A DNA stretch of 64,000 bases from Vibrio sp. RE88 (GCF_013113835.1 NZ_VTYQ01000002.1:310001-374000); one strand, 5' to 3'; shown: positions 9,329 through 18,883, counted from the stretch's first letter. Notes: a model not told the origin generated them from the letters alone. A program made the numbers and translations.

Positions 9329-9781
9329 TTAGCGTCGGATAGGTTGATGCAATACCACTGTGTTGTTTAACGACTGAATGCCGTTAAACGACTCGATTTC
9401 ATTGCACAGGGTATGTATCGACTGAAGATCTGGCGCTTCAATTAGAGCAATAATGTCATAAGTTCCACCAACGATGCTCGTTAGCCTTACCTCCGGAAGC
9501 TCTTTAAGAGCTTCCGTCACATTATTTTTCTTACCTTTCTCACATGAAATCAGCAAGTAGCTTGCTGCTGATCTGCCTTCTTGCTCGACTCTGATCTGTG
9601 CGGTATAGCCTTTAATAATACCGGTTTTTTCCAGTCGGTTGATACGCTCAGCGACTGCGGTACGTGACAAGCCAATGTTACGCGATAAGTTAGCGATTGA
9701 CTCGCGGCCATTAGACAAAAGGTTAGATAGAATTTTCCGATCTAGTTTGTCTAAGCCCTGAAGGTTAGTAGTTGACATCAT
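9329..9781 (-). CDS. Lrp/AsnC-family transcriptional regulator
   Basis: This is a 150-residue protein with the Lrp/AsnC architecture. The N-terminal winged HTH (LDKLDRKILSNLLSNGRES, then NIGLSRTAVAERINRLEKTG, about residues 10-60) is followed by a C-terminal RAM/ligand-binding domain including VGGTYDIIALIEAPDL. It lies 37 bp downstream of tssM on the same strand with no room for a full promoter, so it is probably co-transcribed with tssM and the VasL-like gene. By position it could be a local regulator of the T6SS locus; that role is inferred. An effector amino acid cannot be read from sequence. Confidence 0.88.
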   Translation of the reverse strand: MMSTTNLQGLDKLDRKILSNLLSNGRESIANLSRNIGLSRTAVAERINRLEKTGIIKGYTAQIRVEQEGRSAASYLLISCEKGKKNNVTEALKELPEVRLTSIVGGTYDIIALIEAPDLQSIHTLCNEIESFNGIQSLNNTVVLHQPIRR

Positions 9782-9818
9782 ATATCCTGCCTTACGTTGT
9801 TTTTATAAGTTTACTTTT

Positions 9819-12800
9819 TTATAGGTCGATGGTTTCGGGTAGAGAGAAGTTATACAGCTCCGCAAGGGTAAATGGGTTTCTTTGCGAGAGTGGCTTCACT
9901 CGTAGTTTCAGATCACGACCTGAAACAGTTATGTCACTAACAAAACTTCCATCATGTTGATTTGTTAGTGTGGATTGGCCCAATAGCCTGTAGATCGCCC
10001 ACTGGCCATTTTCGCTTAGTACGTATTGTTTGCCCTCATCAGTTACGTCTTGGATAGTAATACTCACGTTAAAGTCACCACTCTTAGGTGGCCATTCCAG
10101 TTCCCTAATGCGACTTGGACCGTGGTAGTAGCTCATTTGCGAATCTGCAACTTTGACTGTCGCACGAATTGCACTGGAGTCTAGGTCGAGAATCTTAGTA
10201 GTAAATGGGATTGAAACACGGTTGGTACTCTTGTTGATCAACGTGTCACGAATCACATTGTAGTTTTTCAATTGGACCAGAAGCTCTGGTGTTAGAGGCA
10301 TTGTCTCACCATCAACACGCTTCGGTGTCCAAAGGTTAGTGTCATAGAAGGACGCCAAGTTCTTTTGTACGAAGGTATCGATGATGCCGCCGGTAGAGAA
10401 AAGAAGCTCGAAGTCTTCTAGCGCAATTTCTTCTTCTGCATTTAAATCAAATGGATATTTGTTCAATGCTAGATCACGATATTTAGTGTAAACCTCACTA
10501 TACCATTGAGTTTGAACGCCTTTTGCTGACTCTGCGATCATCACAGACCAACTTTGCTGAACCATACCAAGTAGCCAACTGCGCACCGGTTCCGGAGACT
10601 TTTGAGCAATCTGCTTGAGGCGGATAATTGGGTCAGCTTCTGAACTTTGCATGCGTGAACGTGCTGCCAGTAGCGAAGCCATTTGTGGATCCGGTGAGTC
10701 GGCGATGTCCTTCATGTAGGTACGTAAGCGGCTCAACGCAGTCACAATCTCATCCCATGGAGTAGGGGAGTTTGGTGTCTCGTTAATTTGCAGACGGTTA
10801 AGCTGGAAGAAAGCCTGTTCGACGCGTTGCATCAGTAAGTAATCTGGTTGAACAAATTCCTCTGCTGAATCGGCTAGCTTATCAATCGCTTCGGTTGCTG
10901 CTTTAGGCAGTTTATTTGCTAGTAGCTCCTTTTCTCCTGTTGGAGAGAAGTACGTATTGGAATACACCTGCTTAAGTACTGTCGTTAGCGGTGAAGAAGG
11001 GCCAGAAACAAGGTCGATAGCGTTAGTTAGCTCGCCAATTGAATTGTATTTCTTCACTTTCAGCTCACTGAGCGCGTTACGCCAGTAGCTGATGTAGTCA
11101 TCAGTGTACTTCTTACGGATCTGATCTTTGAACGCTTCATGCTCTTCTTTTGAAGGCGTGACGTTCTTAGATAGGCCCAGAACCCAGTTGTTTGTAATCA
11201 CGTCTTTCGACATCAAATCGACACGTGGACGATAGAAGGTACTAAAGCCGGTTGCTGTGTAGACTTTGCTAATGTCTAGCAACTCTTGGTCAATCTGGTC
11301 GTTAAATACGTTGTTAAAGTCAAAACCAACCGCGCGTTCAATGTTCAAAGTACCAAGGTCAATAGCGTTTGCTTGATTGATCAACTGAGCATAAACAAGG
11401 TCGACATTAGACTGTGCAAGCAAGTTTCTGCGTGTGGCACGTACAATGTCCATATTGATGTTTACAGGCGCGAAGTCTGTTCTGAAGTAAGCATTAAGAT
11501 ACTTCATCGCAGAGGCTACTTGTTCAGAATCGCCGATGACTTTTGAAAGGGTCGATTGCGTTTGAGTTGTCATAAACGGCAGATCGCGTTTACTTGGCTC
11601 TTTCAACATCAAGTATCCTTTAAGCACTGGCAGGGCTTGAATTGGCTTGTCCTGATACTTGGTTAGCTGCACACGGTAAGTCTGCTCAATAACAGGGATC
11701 AGTTCTTTCTGAATTGATTGAAGGAGCGTTTGGTACGCCATCTTGGTCGCAGGCTCAAGGCGGCTCACATTCAGAGAGACGATCTCTTCGTCGAGCGCTT
11801 CGCTGCCCTCAACCCAAGCATCGTAGACAGGTTCAATCTGGGTGATGGCTTGTGCTAACTTGTCATCCAACAAACGCACATGGTCTGCAGCTTGATCGCC
11901 TGTTTCAATGTTTAACAGCTGATAGATTACACGAAGGTTACTATCGAGTGTTGTGCCTAGCAGATAAGCGCCACCAGCAAGGAAAACAATAGAAGCCACC
12001 ATTGCTAAACGGCTCTGACGCAGTATTCGCTTCAGGTAGGTTTTGTTTTCACCTGCAAAATCCGCTTCTGGAAGAATCTGAGACTCCACAAGAAAGCGTG
12101 TGAAATAAGGCGTTTCAGATAACTGAGTGTGCTCGGAAGCGATAATCGGCAAGTTAAAGTATGTGCTGCAGCTTTTCGCCAGCAGGTTGTACTTTCTGCC
12201 ACCCTGAAGACATGATGAGAAAAACAGTTCGCGAAGGTCAATGAAGTACGCTCCGCGGTTAACTTCACTTAGACGCTGAACAACGTACTCAACTTCCTTC
12301 TGGCAAATTTCTAATTGTTTCGGGAAAGATAGTATCGCTTGCTTTTCTTTAGTGTCATTGGACTGAGACGTTGAATCTAGCGCATTCTTTTCAATCACTT
12401 TTACTAGGTTGTTGAAACTGTCGCGGTAGTAATCGACTAAAACACCTTTGGCGTCTTTAAGTGCGATGGATAAATATTCAACGTTGTGCTTCAGAGGACT
12501 CAGCTGAACATATTCTTTAAAGCCCTGAAGTTTATCCAACTTAGAGACGACCATGTACACTGGAAGGGCGGTATTGGTCTGATCACAAATAGATGTGATT
12601 CTGTCAATCAGTGCAGTCAGAGCATAATCAACCTGTTCTTCCTCAGAGATGATTAAGAACTCTAAGTCTGTAAAGAACAAGCAGCCTGCGAATGGTTTAC
12701 GTGGACGGCTGCGAATGACTTCCGCAACCATAGTATCCCATAGCAGTGAGTCAGCCGCGGATACTTCTTGGAATACCAATCTTTGATCAGGTTTTAGATA

Positions 12801-13214
12801 AACCGCTTCGTCGGACTCATACCATTCGAAAAAGTCATTTTTCTTGGTACGCGATGTATCAATTGACTTGATAGCATTGGAGCTAGTAAGGAACTGCTTT
12901 TTACCTGCAGCTTTATTACCAATCATTAAGTAGATTGGTTTTTTCTTTGAACCTACAAGTAGGGGGCGAAGGACCAAGCTCAAAGCTTCTTCTTCTGTTT
13001 CTAATTGTTGATCGCGATTTTGTTTTCTCTTCTTAAAGAAAAGAACCAATTGATAAGCACAAAATACTAATGCGATAGCCGCTATTCCAATATACAAAAT
13101 GTTCTTTGAAACGGTGTCTGGGTATAAGAAATGTGCAGCCGCTAAACCACCAATGAGAACTAATGCAAGCAAAGTGGAGATGAATATCGGATGACGTATA
13201 ATATTTTTTAGCAT
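9819..13214 (-). CDS. tssM: T6SS membrane-complex protein TssM (IcmF)
   Basis: This 1131-residue protein is a full-length TssM/IcmF. Two N-terminal membrane helices (about 9-31 and 38-60) precede a cytoplasmic GTPase-like domain, and a third helix (about 402-421) precedes a large periplasmic part. The P-loop is degenerate: GNKAAGKK at 99-106 keeps a GxxxxGK pattern but lacks the usual Ser/Thr after Lys. An SKLD element near 224 resembles a G4 motif. The periplasmic C-terminal IcmF domain would contact TssJ. The gene begins 2 bp after the VasL-like stop, so the two are coupled. It lies in the opposite orientation to its partners tssJ and tssL in unit 3. Confidence 0.95.
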   Translation of the reverse strand: MLKNIIRHPIFISTLLALVLIGGLAAAHFLYPDTVSKNILYIGIAAIALVFCAYQLVLFFKKRKQNRDQQLETEEEALSLVLRPLLVGSKKKPIYLMIGNKAAGKKQFLTSSNAIKSIDTSRTKKNDFFEWYESDEAVYLKPDQRLVFQEVSAADSLLWDTMVAEVIRSRPRKPFAGCLFFTDLEFLIISEEEQVDYALTALIDRITSICDQTNTALPVYMVVSKLDKLQGFKEYVQLSPLKHNVEYLSIALKDAKGVLVDYYRDSFNNLVKVIEKNALDSTSQSNDTKEKQAILSFPKQLEICQKEVEYVVQRLSEVNRGAYFIDLRELFFSSCLQGGRKYNLLAKSCSTYFNLPIIASEHTQLSETPYFTRFLVESQILPEADFAGENKTYLKRILRQSRLAMVASIVFLAGGAYLLGTTLDSNLRVIYQLLNIETGDQAADHVRLLDDKLAQAITQIEPVYDAWVEGSEALDEEIVSLNVSRLEPATKMAYQTLLQSIQKELIPVIEQTYRVQLTKYQDKPIQALPVLKGYLMLKEPSKRDLPFMTTQTQSTLSKVIGDSEQVASAMKYLNAYFRTDFAPVNINMDIVRATRRNLLAQSNVDLVYAQLINQANAIDLGTLNIERAVGFDFNNVFNDQIDQELLDISKVYTATGFSTFYRPRVDLMSKDVITNNWVLGLSKNVTPSKEEHEAFKDQIRKKYTDDYISYWRNALSELKVKKYNSIGELTNAIDLVSGPSSPLTTVLKQVYSNTYFSPTGEKELLANKLPKAATEAIDKLADSAEEFVQPDYLLMQRVEQAFFQLNRLQINETPNSPTPWDEIVTALSRLRTYMKDIADSPDPQMASLLAARSRMQSSEADPIIRLKQIAQKSPEPVRSWLLGMVQQSWSVMIAESAKGVQTQWYSEVYTKYRDLALNKYPFDLNAEEEIALEDFELLFSTGGIIDTFVQKNLASFYDTNLWTPKRVDGETMPLTPELLVQLKNYNVIRDTLINKSTNRVSIPFTTKILDLDSSAIRATVKVADSQMSYYHGPSRIRELEWPPKSGDFNVSITIQDVTDEGKQYVLSENGQWAIYRLLGQSTLTNQHDGSFVSDITVSGRDLKLRVKPLSQRNPFTLAELYNFSLPETIDL

Positions 13215-13216
13215 AG

Positions 13217-14554
13217 TTATTCAGCCACGACTTGGTTTAGTGATTTATTCTCTTGCATCGCTTTTAGTTGAGCGATTTTATGCAAGTAAACGTTGATTAA
13301 AACTAGAGAGCGATCGAGCTCTTCAGAGCTGTCGGTTTTTTCTGCGTACTCGATTCGCCCAAGCAATGGGAACAATGAGTTGCTGTACTGATAAGCCAGT
13401 TTTGTATTCACGTCTTTAGAATCACGCTTTAGATTAGCAATGGCTGTTCGGGCACGTGAAAAACGTGAACTTATATCGTCAAAGTCTTTTTCTAGCTGTA
13501 ACTTCACGCGTTGAAGCTCAGTGGATAGTACTTTAACCGAGGATGAATCCGAATAAAGTTCAGATAAATTATCTGTAATGCTCACTAAGGTGGATATTTG
13601 ACCTATTTTCTCTGGAGACTTATCTAGGTCGTAAACAATAGAATCTACCGTTCTAATTAATGGCTCTTTAAGCTGATTAAGCGTGTCCTTGTTTTCACGC
13701 CTTAAGTCTTCAGTGACCTCAAGAAGTGCGGGAATATTGTTCGATGCAATTTTCTGCTGGTAGTTATTTAAAACTTTATCATTGTGGATATAGTAAGCAC
13801 TCAAAGCGAACAAAAATAAACCAACCACAGCGGCAACAGTCCAAATTGTAGATCGGCTTTTTTCGGCCTCTGTTTCAACAGGAGTAGGCTTTTCCGCTAC
13901 CGGTGGTTTTACATTAACCGTAATACCGCCTGGTACGGAAGGACTAGACATTTTTTGTTGGGATTCTTTCTGCTCTTTGGCTTTTTTCTGAGCGGCTTCT
14001 TGCTTGTCTTCGAGCTCTTTAATTTCGTCGATGTATTGGCTAAATAATCGTCTGATAGTGCCGAGAGAAGGTGCTTTATGACCATAGTGGAGTCTTAATT
14101 CTTCTTCAATACGAAGACATACTCTATGTCCGGCTTCAAGCATTGCTCTGTCTTCAACAGTGACATTGAATTGTTTTGCCCGTCTTTCTGCATGTTCGAC
14201 TAGCCATTCAAAAGCCCCCATTCGCGCGCTTGCTTTGGAAACTTCAGGAAACGAGGATGACCAATACACGACACACAAATCGAGTAGAGAGTTTAGCCCG
14301 TCAACAAACCCGTTCAGGCCGTCGTTGTGTGCAGAAGCCACGGCATAATAGCACCCGCAACGCAAATCTTTACTCTTATGCTTAAGAATATCTTTGGATA
14401 ACTGTTGTACTTTTTTCCACGATACGCGCCCAGTAACCTTATTGATATTATTGATCTGCCGTTTTATTTCCTCAAACTCTTCGAGATTGTTTGGGTTAAC
14501 TCCGCAAGGAGTATGCTCGTCCACTGGCCGCCGAGCAAAGTCTGAAAAGTACAT
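13217..14554 (-). CDS. vasL: Membrane-anchored ImpA-domain T6SS protein (VasL/TagA-like)
   Basis: This 445-residue protein starts with an ImpA_N-type domain (HTPCGVNPNNLEEFEEIK, then GAFEWLVEHAERRAKQ; residues about 10-130). A helical, Lys/Glu/Gln-rich segment (about 165-205), a proline-rich stretch and one membrane helix near 236-256 follow. The rest is a predicted coiled-coil periplasmic region. This layout, an ImpA domain plus a membrane anchor, fits VasL and TagA proteins rather than TssA proper; TagA of enteroaggregative E. coli holds the distal end of the sheath. It is the first gene of a three-gene minus-strand unit with tssM and the AsnC-type regulator. Confidence 0.8.
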   Translation of the reverse strand: MYFSDFARRPVDEHTPCGVNPNNLEEFEEIKRQINNINKVTGRVSWKKVQQLSKDILKHKSKDLRCGCYYAVASAHNDGLNGFVDGLNSLLDLCVVYWSSSFPEVSKASARMGAFEWLVEHAERRAKQFNVTVEDRAMLEAGHRVCLRIEEELRLHYGHKAPSLGTIRRLFSQYIDEIKELEDKQEAAQKKAKEQKESQQKMSSPSVPGGITVNVKPPVAEKPTPVETEAEKSRSTIWTVAAVVGLFLFALSAYYIHNDKVLNNYQQKIASNNIPALLEVTEDLRRENKDTLNQLKEPLIRTVDSIVYDLDKSPEKIGQISTLVSITDNLSELYSDSSSVKVLSTELQRVKLQLEKDFDDISSRFSRARTAIANLKRDSKDVNTKLAYQYSNSLFPLLGRIEYAEKTDSSEELDRSLVLINVYLHKIAQLKAMQENKSLNQVVAE

Positions 14555-14891
14555 TAAATCCTACCCAAATGACGTTAATTATAAAAATGTAATCGCATTT
14601 CTGTTTGTTTCTTATTTAATAATGCTTAATTATCTCGTGGTGGATTTTACGTAGGAGAAAAGTAATTTGTAGATAAGATATTACTTAAAACTAATTAAAG
14701 TTTATTAAATGTGACCGCTATCGTTTACTACTAAAGTTTAATTGAGAAAAGAGTAAATAGTAAAAAGTGCAATATTTACAGTATGGCTACATGTACGTCA
14801 TATTATAAAAATGTGTGATTATTATTTGCTCTTCATACGATAATCATATTTTGCACGGATTATCGTGTGCGTCTGAGGAATTTTTACTCGA

Positions 14892-14963
14892 TAGTTGAAA
14901 TGTCCATTTTCGTAGGAGAAAGGAAGTTAACAATAGGAGAAAGAACATAATTACGCGGAGAAA
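14892..14963 (+). repeat. Four-copy 9-bp repeat with exact 21-bp period
   Basis: Four related 9-mers start at 14892 (TAGTTGAAA), 14913 (TAGGAGAAA), 14934 (TAGGAGAAA) and 14955 (GCGGAGAAA). The start-to-start distance is 21 bp each time, two turns of B-DNA, so all copies face the same side of the helix. A fifth exact copy (TAGGAGAAA) lies at 14652-14660, outside the phase. The array sits in the 498-bp region between the divergent T6SS units, 90-160 bp upstream of the outer-membrane protein gene. It looks like an array of regulator-binding sites. Otherwise the intergenic region is AT-rich and I see no clear sigma-54 or sigma-70 promoter in it. Confidence 0.6.
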
Positions 14964-15052
14964 TTTTTTCGCTATTGAATTTGTTAGTTAGCCTGCTATT
15001 TTGCTGAATCTTTAATTTATCTTTTGACTTTAGACCTTTTGAGGATAAAAGG

Positions 15053-15655
15053 ATGAGCAAGTTAAGTCGATTGGGCTTATTAGCATTGGCATGTACTGTG
15101 TCAACCGCGGTTAACGCGAAAGGGGAGCGCTATGGCGGCTCCATTAGTATGCTGAGCATTGACAGCATTGAATACAAGGAAGGATCGAGCGGCACCGCGG
15201 ACACAATGCGATACGGCTTTGTGCACACACGACCAATTGATGAGGACAACAACCGTTGGAGATGGTGGTTAGGATTTAACTACGTCAACGAATCTATCGA
15301 TGCCCCTGCTAACGGTATCTATCAGGAAGTGACCAACTACGAGTTTCGTATTGTCCCGCAATACGCTCTGGGAAGCTGGTCTATATTCACTCCTTACATC
15401 GGCGCCGGCTTGTCAGCAGGTTACAGCCAGTATTCAAACCGTTGGGTGGTTGATAGCGATGGTTTCAAATATGGTTCTCAGTTAGAAGATATCGATCAGT
15501 TTGAAGCAGGTGCTGTTGCAACAATTGGTACCGTCATCAAGCTTGGCAGCAATCCTGATGCACACCTACAAATCATCCCACAGGCCTCTTACATTTTGCC
15601 TGTATACAACGATGGCCTTGGCGGTGTTGAGCTTACAGTGTCACTTCTATTTTAG
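15053..15655 (+). CDS. T6SS-locus outer-membrane beta-barrel protein (unknown)
   Basis: This is a 200-residue protein with a signal peptide (LGLLALACTVSTAVNA, cleavage near residue 23). The mature part alternates aromatic and polar residues as in small beta-barrels, with Gly-rich turns such as TPYIGAGLSAGYSQYS and a terminal strand ending LTVSLLF with a C-terminal Phe. The start has a GAGGA-type ribosome site. It is the first gene of the tagH-tssJKL unit, 12 bp before tagH. I do not recognise a named family, and it is not a core T6SS component. A porin-like or surface role linked to the T6SS is an inference from position only. Confidence 0.75.
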   Translation: MSKLSRLGLLALACTVSTAVNAKGERYGGSISMLSIDSIEYKEGSSGTADTMRYGFVHTRPIDEDNNRWRWWLGFNYVNESIDAPANGIYQEVTNYEFRIVPQYALGSWSIFTPYIGAGLSAGYSQYSNRWVVDSDGFKYGSQLEDIDQFEAGAVATIGTVIKLGSNPDAHLQIIPQASYILPVYNDGLGGVELTVSLLF

Positions 15656-15667
15656 GGGATTAGAGCT

Positions 15668-17053
15668 TTGTTAGAGCGCTTGGTTATAGTCATATCAAAG
15701 CATCCTGAAGAATACACGGGAGCAAAATTTGTAGAGCTACCAGAAAGTGGTGGCTCTATTGGTCGCAATCCTGGTTGTTCGGTTCCTTTGGTTGATCACA
15801 ATCGTTACATATCAAGTACTCACTGTCTGGTGAGTATTTATGGTGATGCTTATTACATTAGCGATGTGAGTACCAATGGGCTCATCGTCAATGGGAATAA
15901 GTTGTTGAAGAATCAGCCTATTCCTATTCACGAAGGGGATACGATTGTTTTGGGTCAGTACGAGTTGTCAGTCAGTGTCGAGCGCACAACCAATACTGCG
16001 GACATCGCGTTTGACATCACCCCTGACCGTGACACGACAGATCCTCTGGTCAATCTTGGAGAGGTGTATGTCGAGCAAGAACAGCAGGGGCCATTAGAAG
16101 AAATTTTTCTTGAGACAAAGCCTGAAGAGTCTGATGCCTCTGATCCAATGACTCACCTCGACTTTTCAATGGACAACAGTGACGACCATCTTATCAGAAC
16201 GGAAAATGAAGAGTTAGATCAGTTCGTTGTAACCAACGAGTCAACTCGTCAAATAGCCGATGACAGTCTGAGTGTGTATTCCGAATTTGATGCGCCAAGC
16301 CTCATCCCTGAAGACTGGATGGCTGGTGAAGAAAGCGCCACTCCCAAAATTGAAAAGCCTAAACCTGCTCGACAACGTCAACAGGCATCCGTGAAGGAAG
16401 AACCTAAAATCAGTTCTCCCAAACAAACTGTTGCATCTGTACCAAGTGAGATTAAGGCGCCGAGTGAGCAATGGGAAGAGGTTGCGCCTAAAGCGGAACA
16501 CCAACCTTCACCGGAACCTCAATTTAGCCCGATCAACGCCAGCTCTACTCATAGCGATTTGTTGACGTCGTTTAAGAAGGGCTTAGGGGTCACGGATGAT
16601 GAGTTACTAGAAAGTGATCCACAACTGTTTGAGCAGATGGGAATGTGTTTGCGCTTATGTATGACAAAGTTGCAGCATGAGCTGGTCGAGATTGAGGAGC
16701 TGAAGCAGTCCCCAACGGCCGCAGATACAGATTTGATCAGCTTAATGCTTGATTTAAATAAGCAGAGTATGCTTTCACCCAATGAGCTGGTTGAACAAAT
16801 GCTGGATGAGATCAGCGAGCATAAGTCACTGTATGAGCAAGCGCTCAACAGTTATGTGCAGCAAAGTATTAGTCAGTATGACCCGATTATATTTGAGCAG
16901 AAAAGCGAGAATAAGGGATTTCTTGCCAAACAAAAGTTGTGGGATACCTACAAACTGCATTATTTGGAGAGTTTAAAAGGTGTGCACGGTGTGGGCACAA
17001 AGAAACTCGTTCAGGAAAATTACAATCGACTTCTAAAAGAAAAATATGCGTAA
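15668..17053 (+). CDS. tagH: T6SS FHA-domain protein TagH (Fha-like)
   Basis: This 461-residue protein has an N-terminal FHA domain at about residues 29-100, with GRN at 32-34, SSTH at 49-52 and TNG at 69-71, which are the phosphothreonine-binding landmarks. A long acidic/proline-rich linker follows. The C-terminal region (about 295-455, GLGVTDDELLESDPQLFEQMG onward) is typical of T6SS FHA proteins. It is the expected target and reader of the PpkA-like kinase at 439-2433. The start is a TTG preceded by GGGGATTAGAG. Its last 8 bp overlap tssJ. The linker contains EHQPSPEP, also present in TssA. Confidence 0.88.
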   Translation: MLERLVIVISKHPEEYTGAKFVELPESGGSIGRNPGCSVPLVDHNRYISSTHCLVSIYGDAYYISDVSTNGLIVNGNKLLKNQPIPIHEGDTIVLGQYELSVSVERTTNTADIAFDITPDRDTTDPLVNLGEVYVEQEQQGPLEEIFLETKPEESDASDPMTHLDFSMDNSDDHLIRTENEELDQFVVTNESTRQIADDSLSVYSEFDAPSLIPEDWMAGEESATPKIEKPKPARQRQQASVKEEPKISSPKQTVASVPSEIKAPSEQWEEVAPKAEHQPSPEPQFSPINASSTHSDLLTSFKKGLGVTDDELLESDPQLFEQMGMCLRLCMTKLQHELVEIEELKQSPTAADTDLISLMLDLNKQSMLSPNELVEQMLDEISEHKSLYEQALNSYVQQSISQYDPIIFEQKSENKGFLAKQKLWDTYKLHYLESLKGVHGVGTKKLVQENYNRLLKEKYA

Positions 17054-17546
17054 ACTAATCATCCTTTTCTTATTTCTCTCTTTAACTGGTTGCTCTATGT
17101 GGGACCAGTTCAAGGAATCAAGCGGTATCACACCCGAAACCTCCTCTATCGAGCTGATCATTGAGGCATCTCCTTTACTCAACCAGCGCGAGGGCGGACA
17201 ACCGTCACCTGTTATATTACGGATCCATGAACTGACTTCGCCAGTGTTGTTCCGAAATTTGGACTTCTTTGCGTTGTTTGAGAATGACAAAGCTTCTCTT
17301 GGTGATGAGTACATTAAACGCTATGAGTATCAGTTAAAGCCGGGTGAGAAAATTCATGAGGTGCTGACTCTTGACCCTGGAACTCGTGCATTAGGTTTTT
17401 CTGCGGCGTTTCGCGATATCAATGGTTCCTCTTGGAGAAAAGTTGAATTAATTGAAGAGCAGTCTGAGTACTTTTTAAAACTTAAGCTGGAGGGAAGCGA
17501 ACTGTCGTTTAACTCTACGCGTGGAATCGAGCAAACTTACTTTTAA
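17046..17546 (+). CDS. tssJ: T6SS outer-membrane lipoprotein TssJ
   Basis: This 166-residue lipoprotein has a short signal sequence and the lipobox LTGC (Cys16). The mature part matches the TssJ beta-sandwich pattern: a run of strands with SIELIIEASPLLNQ near the start and VILRIHELTSPVLF in the middle. It anchors the membrane complex at the outer membrane by binding the periplasmic end of TssM. The start overlaps the tagH stop by 8 bp. Confidence 0.9.
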   Translation: MRKLIILFLFLSLTGCSMWDQFKESSGITPETSSIELIIEASPLLNQREGGQPSPVILRIHELTSPVLFRNLDFFALFENDKASLGDEYIKRYEYQLKPGEKIHEVLTLDPGTRALGFSAAFRDINGSSWRKVELIEEQSEYFLKLKLEGSELSFNSTRGIEQTYF

Positions 17547-17557
17547 AGGACAACGAA

Positions 17558-18883
17558 ATGTCATTATATAATCCTGTAGTGTGGCAAGATGGCATGTTCA
17601 TGAAACCACAGCATTTTCAGCAATTTGATCGTGCTCAGACAAAGCTAAGCACCATGCTGTTCGCCAGCAGCACACCACTGCATTGGGGTGTAAATCGCAT
17701 TGAGATTAACACTGAACTGCTGACTCAAGGCAAGATCGCGGTCACTCGAGCAATTGGTGTTCTTCAAGATAAGACGCCTTTTGACTTGCCGCTTTTAGCT
17801 GAGGTACCAGACGTAAAGGAAGTCGATCCTTCGATTACAGACAAAGTGATTTACCTTTGTTGTCCATTACCTTCTGAAAGAGAAGAATTGTTCGGCTCTG
17901 ACAAGGATGGCGCTCGTTACCTTGTCCGTCAGCAAGATGCCGTTGATGCGGTTTACGAAAGTGAAGACACGGCTAATATTTCAGTTGGTCAACTTAAGTT
18001 CCGATTAATGTACGAAGATGAGGATCGTAGTGCCTACACTGCGATTCCAATACTCAAAGTATCTGAAGTAAAACCTGACGGAAGTGTCGTGCTTGATGAT
18101 CGCTACATTCCGACTTGTATTGACATCAACGCGTCAGAAGTCCTTAGCAAGTTTACCAATGAATTCGCTTCGATGTTAAAGCACCGCGCGGAATCGATTG
18201 TGGAACGTCTCGGTACCGTTGACCAGCAAGGTGTATCAACGGTCTCTGATTTTATGCTTTTACAAGCGCTCAACCGTTATGAACCTTTATTCTGGCACTT
18301 CTCTAGTGTTGAAGGTGTGCACCCCGAGTCGCTTTATCGTACGCTGCTCCAAGCCGAAGGCGAGCTGTCGACACTTTGCTCAGTATCCCGTAGGCCTCCA
18401 GAGTTTATTGAGTACAATCATGGTGACCTCACCAGTTGTTTGTCTCGTACTCTGGACAATGCTAAGCGCACGTTAAGTGTTATGTCTGAACAACGCGCGA
18501 TACCACTGACACTACAAGAGCAGAACTTCGGCATTCGTACTGCGGTTATCCCAGATAAGAAAGTGGTTGAATCCGCGACCTTTATTCTTGCGGTTAAGGC
18601 CGATGTCACCCTTGATATTCTGCATACTCAATTTGTTAGTCAGACTAAGATTGGTTCTATCGATAATATCCGTGACCTGATTAATCTTCAGCTACCAGGT
18701 ATCGGTATCAAGCCAATGCCAGTAGTGCCACGTGCATTGCCTTATCATGCGGGCTATACATACTTTGAACTCGACCGAGCGAGTGAAGAGTGGGCGGCAT
18801 TGGAGAGCGCTTCTGCGATTGCGGTCCATGTATCTGGTGACTTTGCCAACCTATCGTTGCAACTGTGGGCGGTTAGAGCATGA
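17558..18883 (+). CDS. tssK: T6SS baseplate-membrane adaptor TssK
   Basis: This 441-residue TssK/VasE protein links the baseplate to the TssJLM membrane complex. The N-terminus PVVWQDGMFMKPQHFQQFDR is the strongest family signature. Later blocks such as RRPPEFIEYNHGDL and the C-terminal YFELDRASEEWAALES region agree. The length is usual. It is preceded by an AAAGGA ribosome site, and its stop overlaps the tssL start by 4 bp (ATGA). Confidence 0.96.
   Translation: MSLYNPVVWQDGMFMKPQHFQQFDRAQTKLSTMLFASSTPLHWGVNRIEINTELLTQGKIAVTRAIGVLQDKTPFDLPLLAEVPDVKEVDPSITDKVIYLCCPLPSEREELFGSDKDGARYLVRQQDAVDAVYESEDTANISVGQLKFRLMYEDEDRSAYTAIPILKVSEVKPDGSVVLDDRYIPTCIDINASEVLSKFTNEFASMLKHRAESIVERLGTVDQQGVSTVSDFMLLQALNRYEPLFWHFSSVEGVHPESLYRTLLQAEGELSTLCSVSRRPPEFIEYNHGDLTSCLSRTLDNAKRTLSVMSEQRAIPLTLQEQNFGIRTAVIPDKKVVESATFILAVKADVTLDILHTQFVSQTKIGSIDNIRDLINLQLPGIGIKPMPVVPRALPYHAGYTYFELDRASEEWAALESASAIAVHVSGDFANLSLQLWAVRA

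Noticed and set aside
14710..14727. Half CRP-like site (TGTGACCGCTATCG) in the divergent T6SS region
   Set aside because: The left half is perfect, but the right half matches only weakly.
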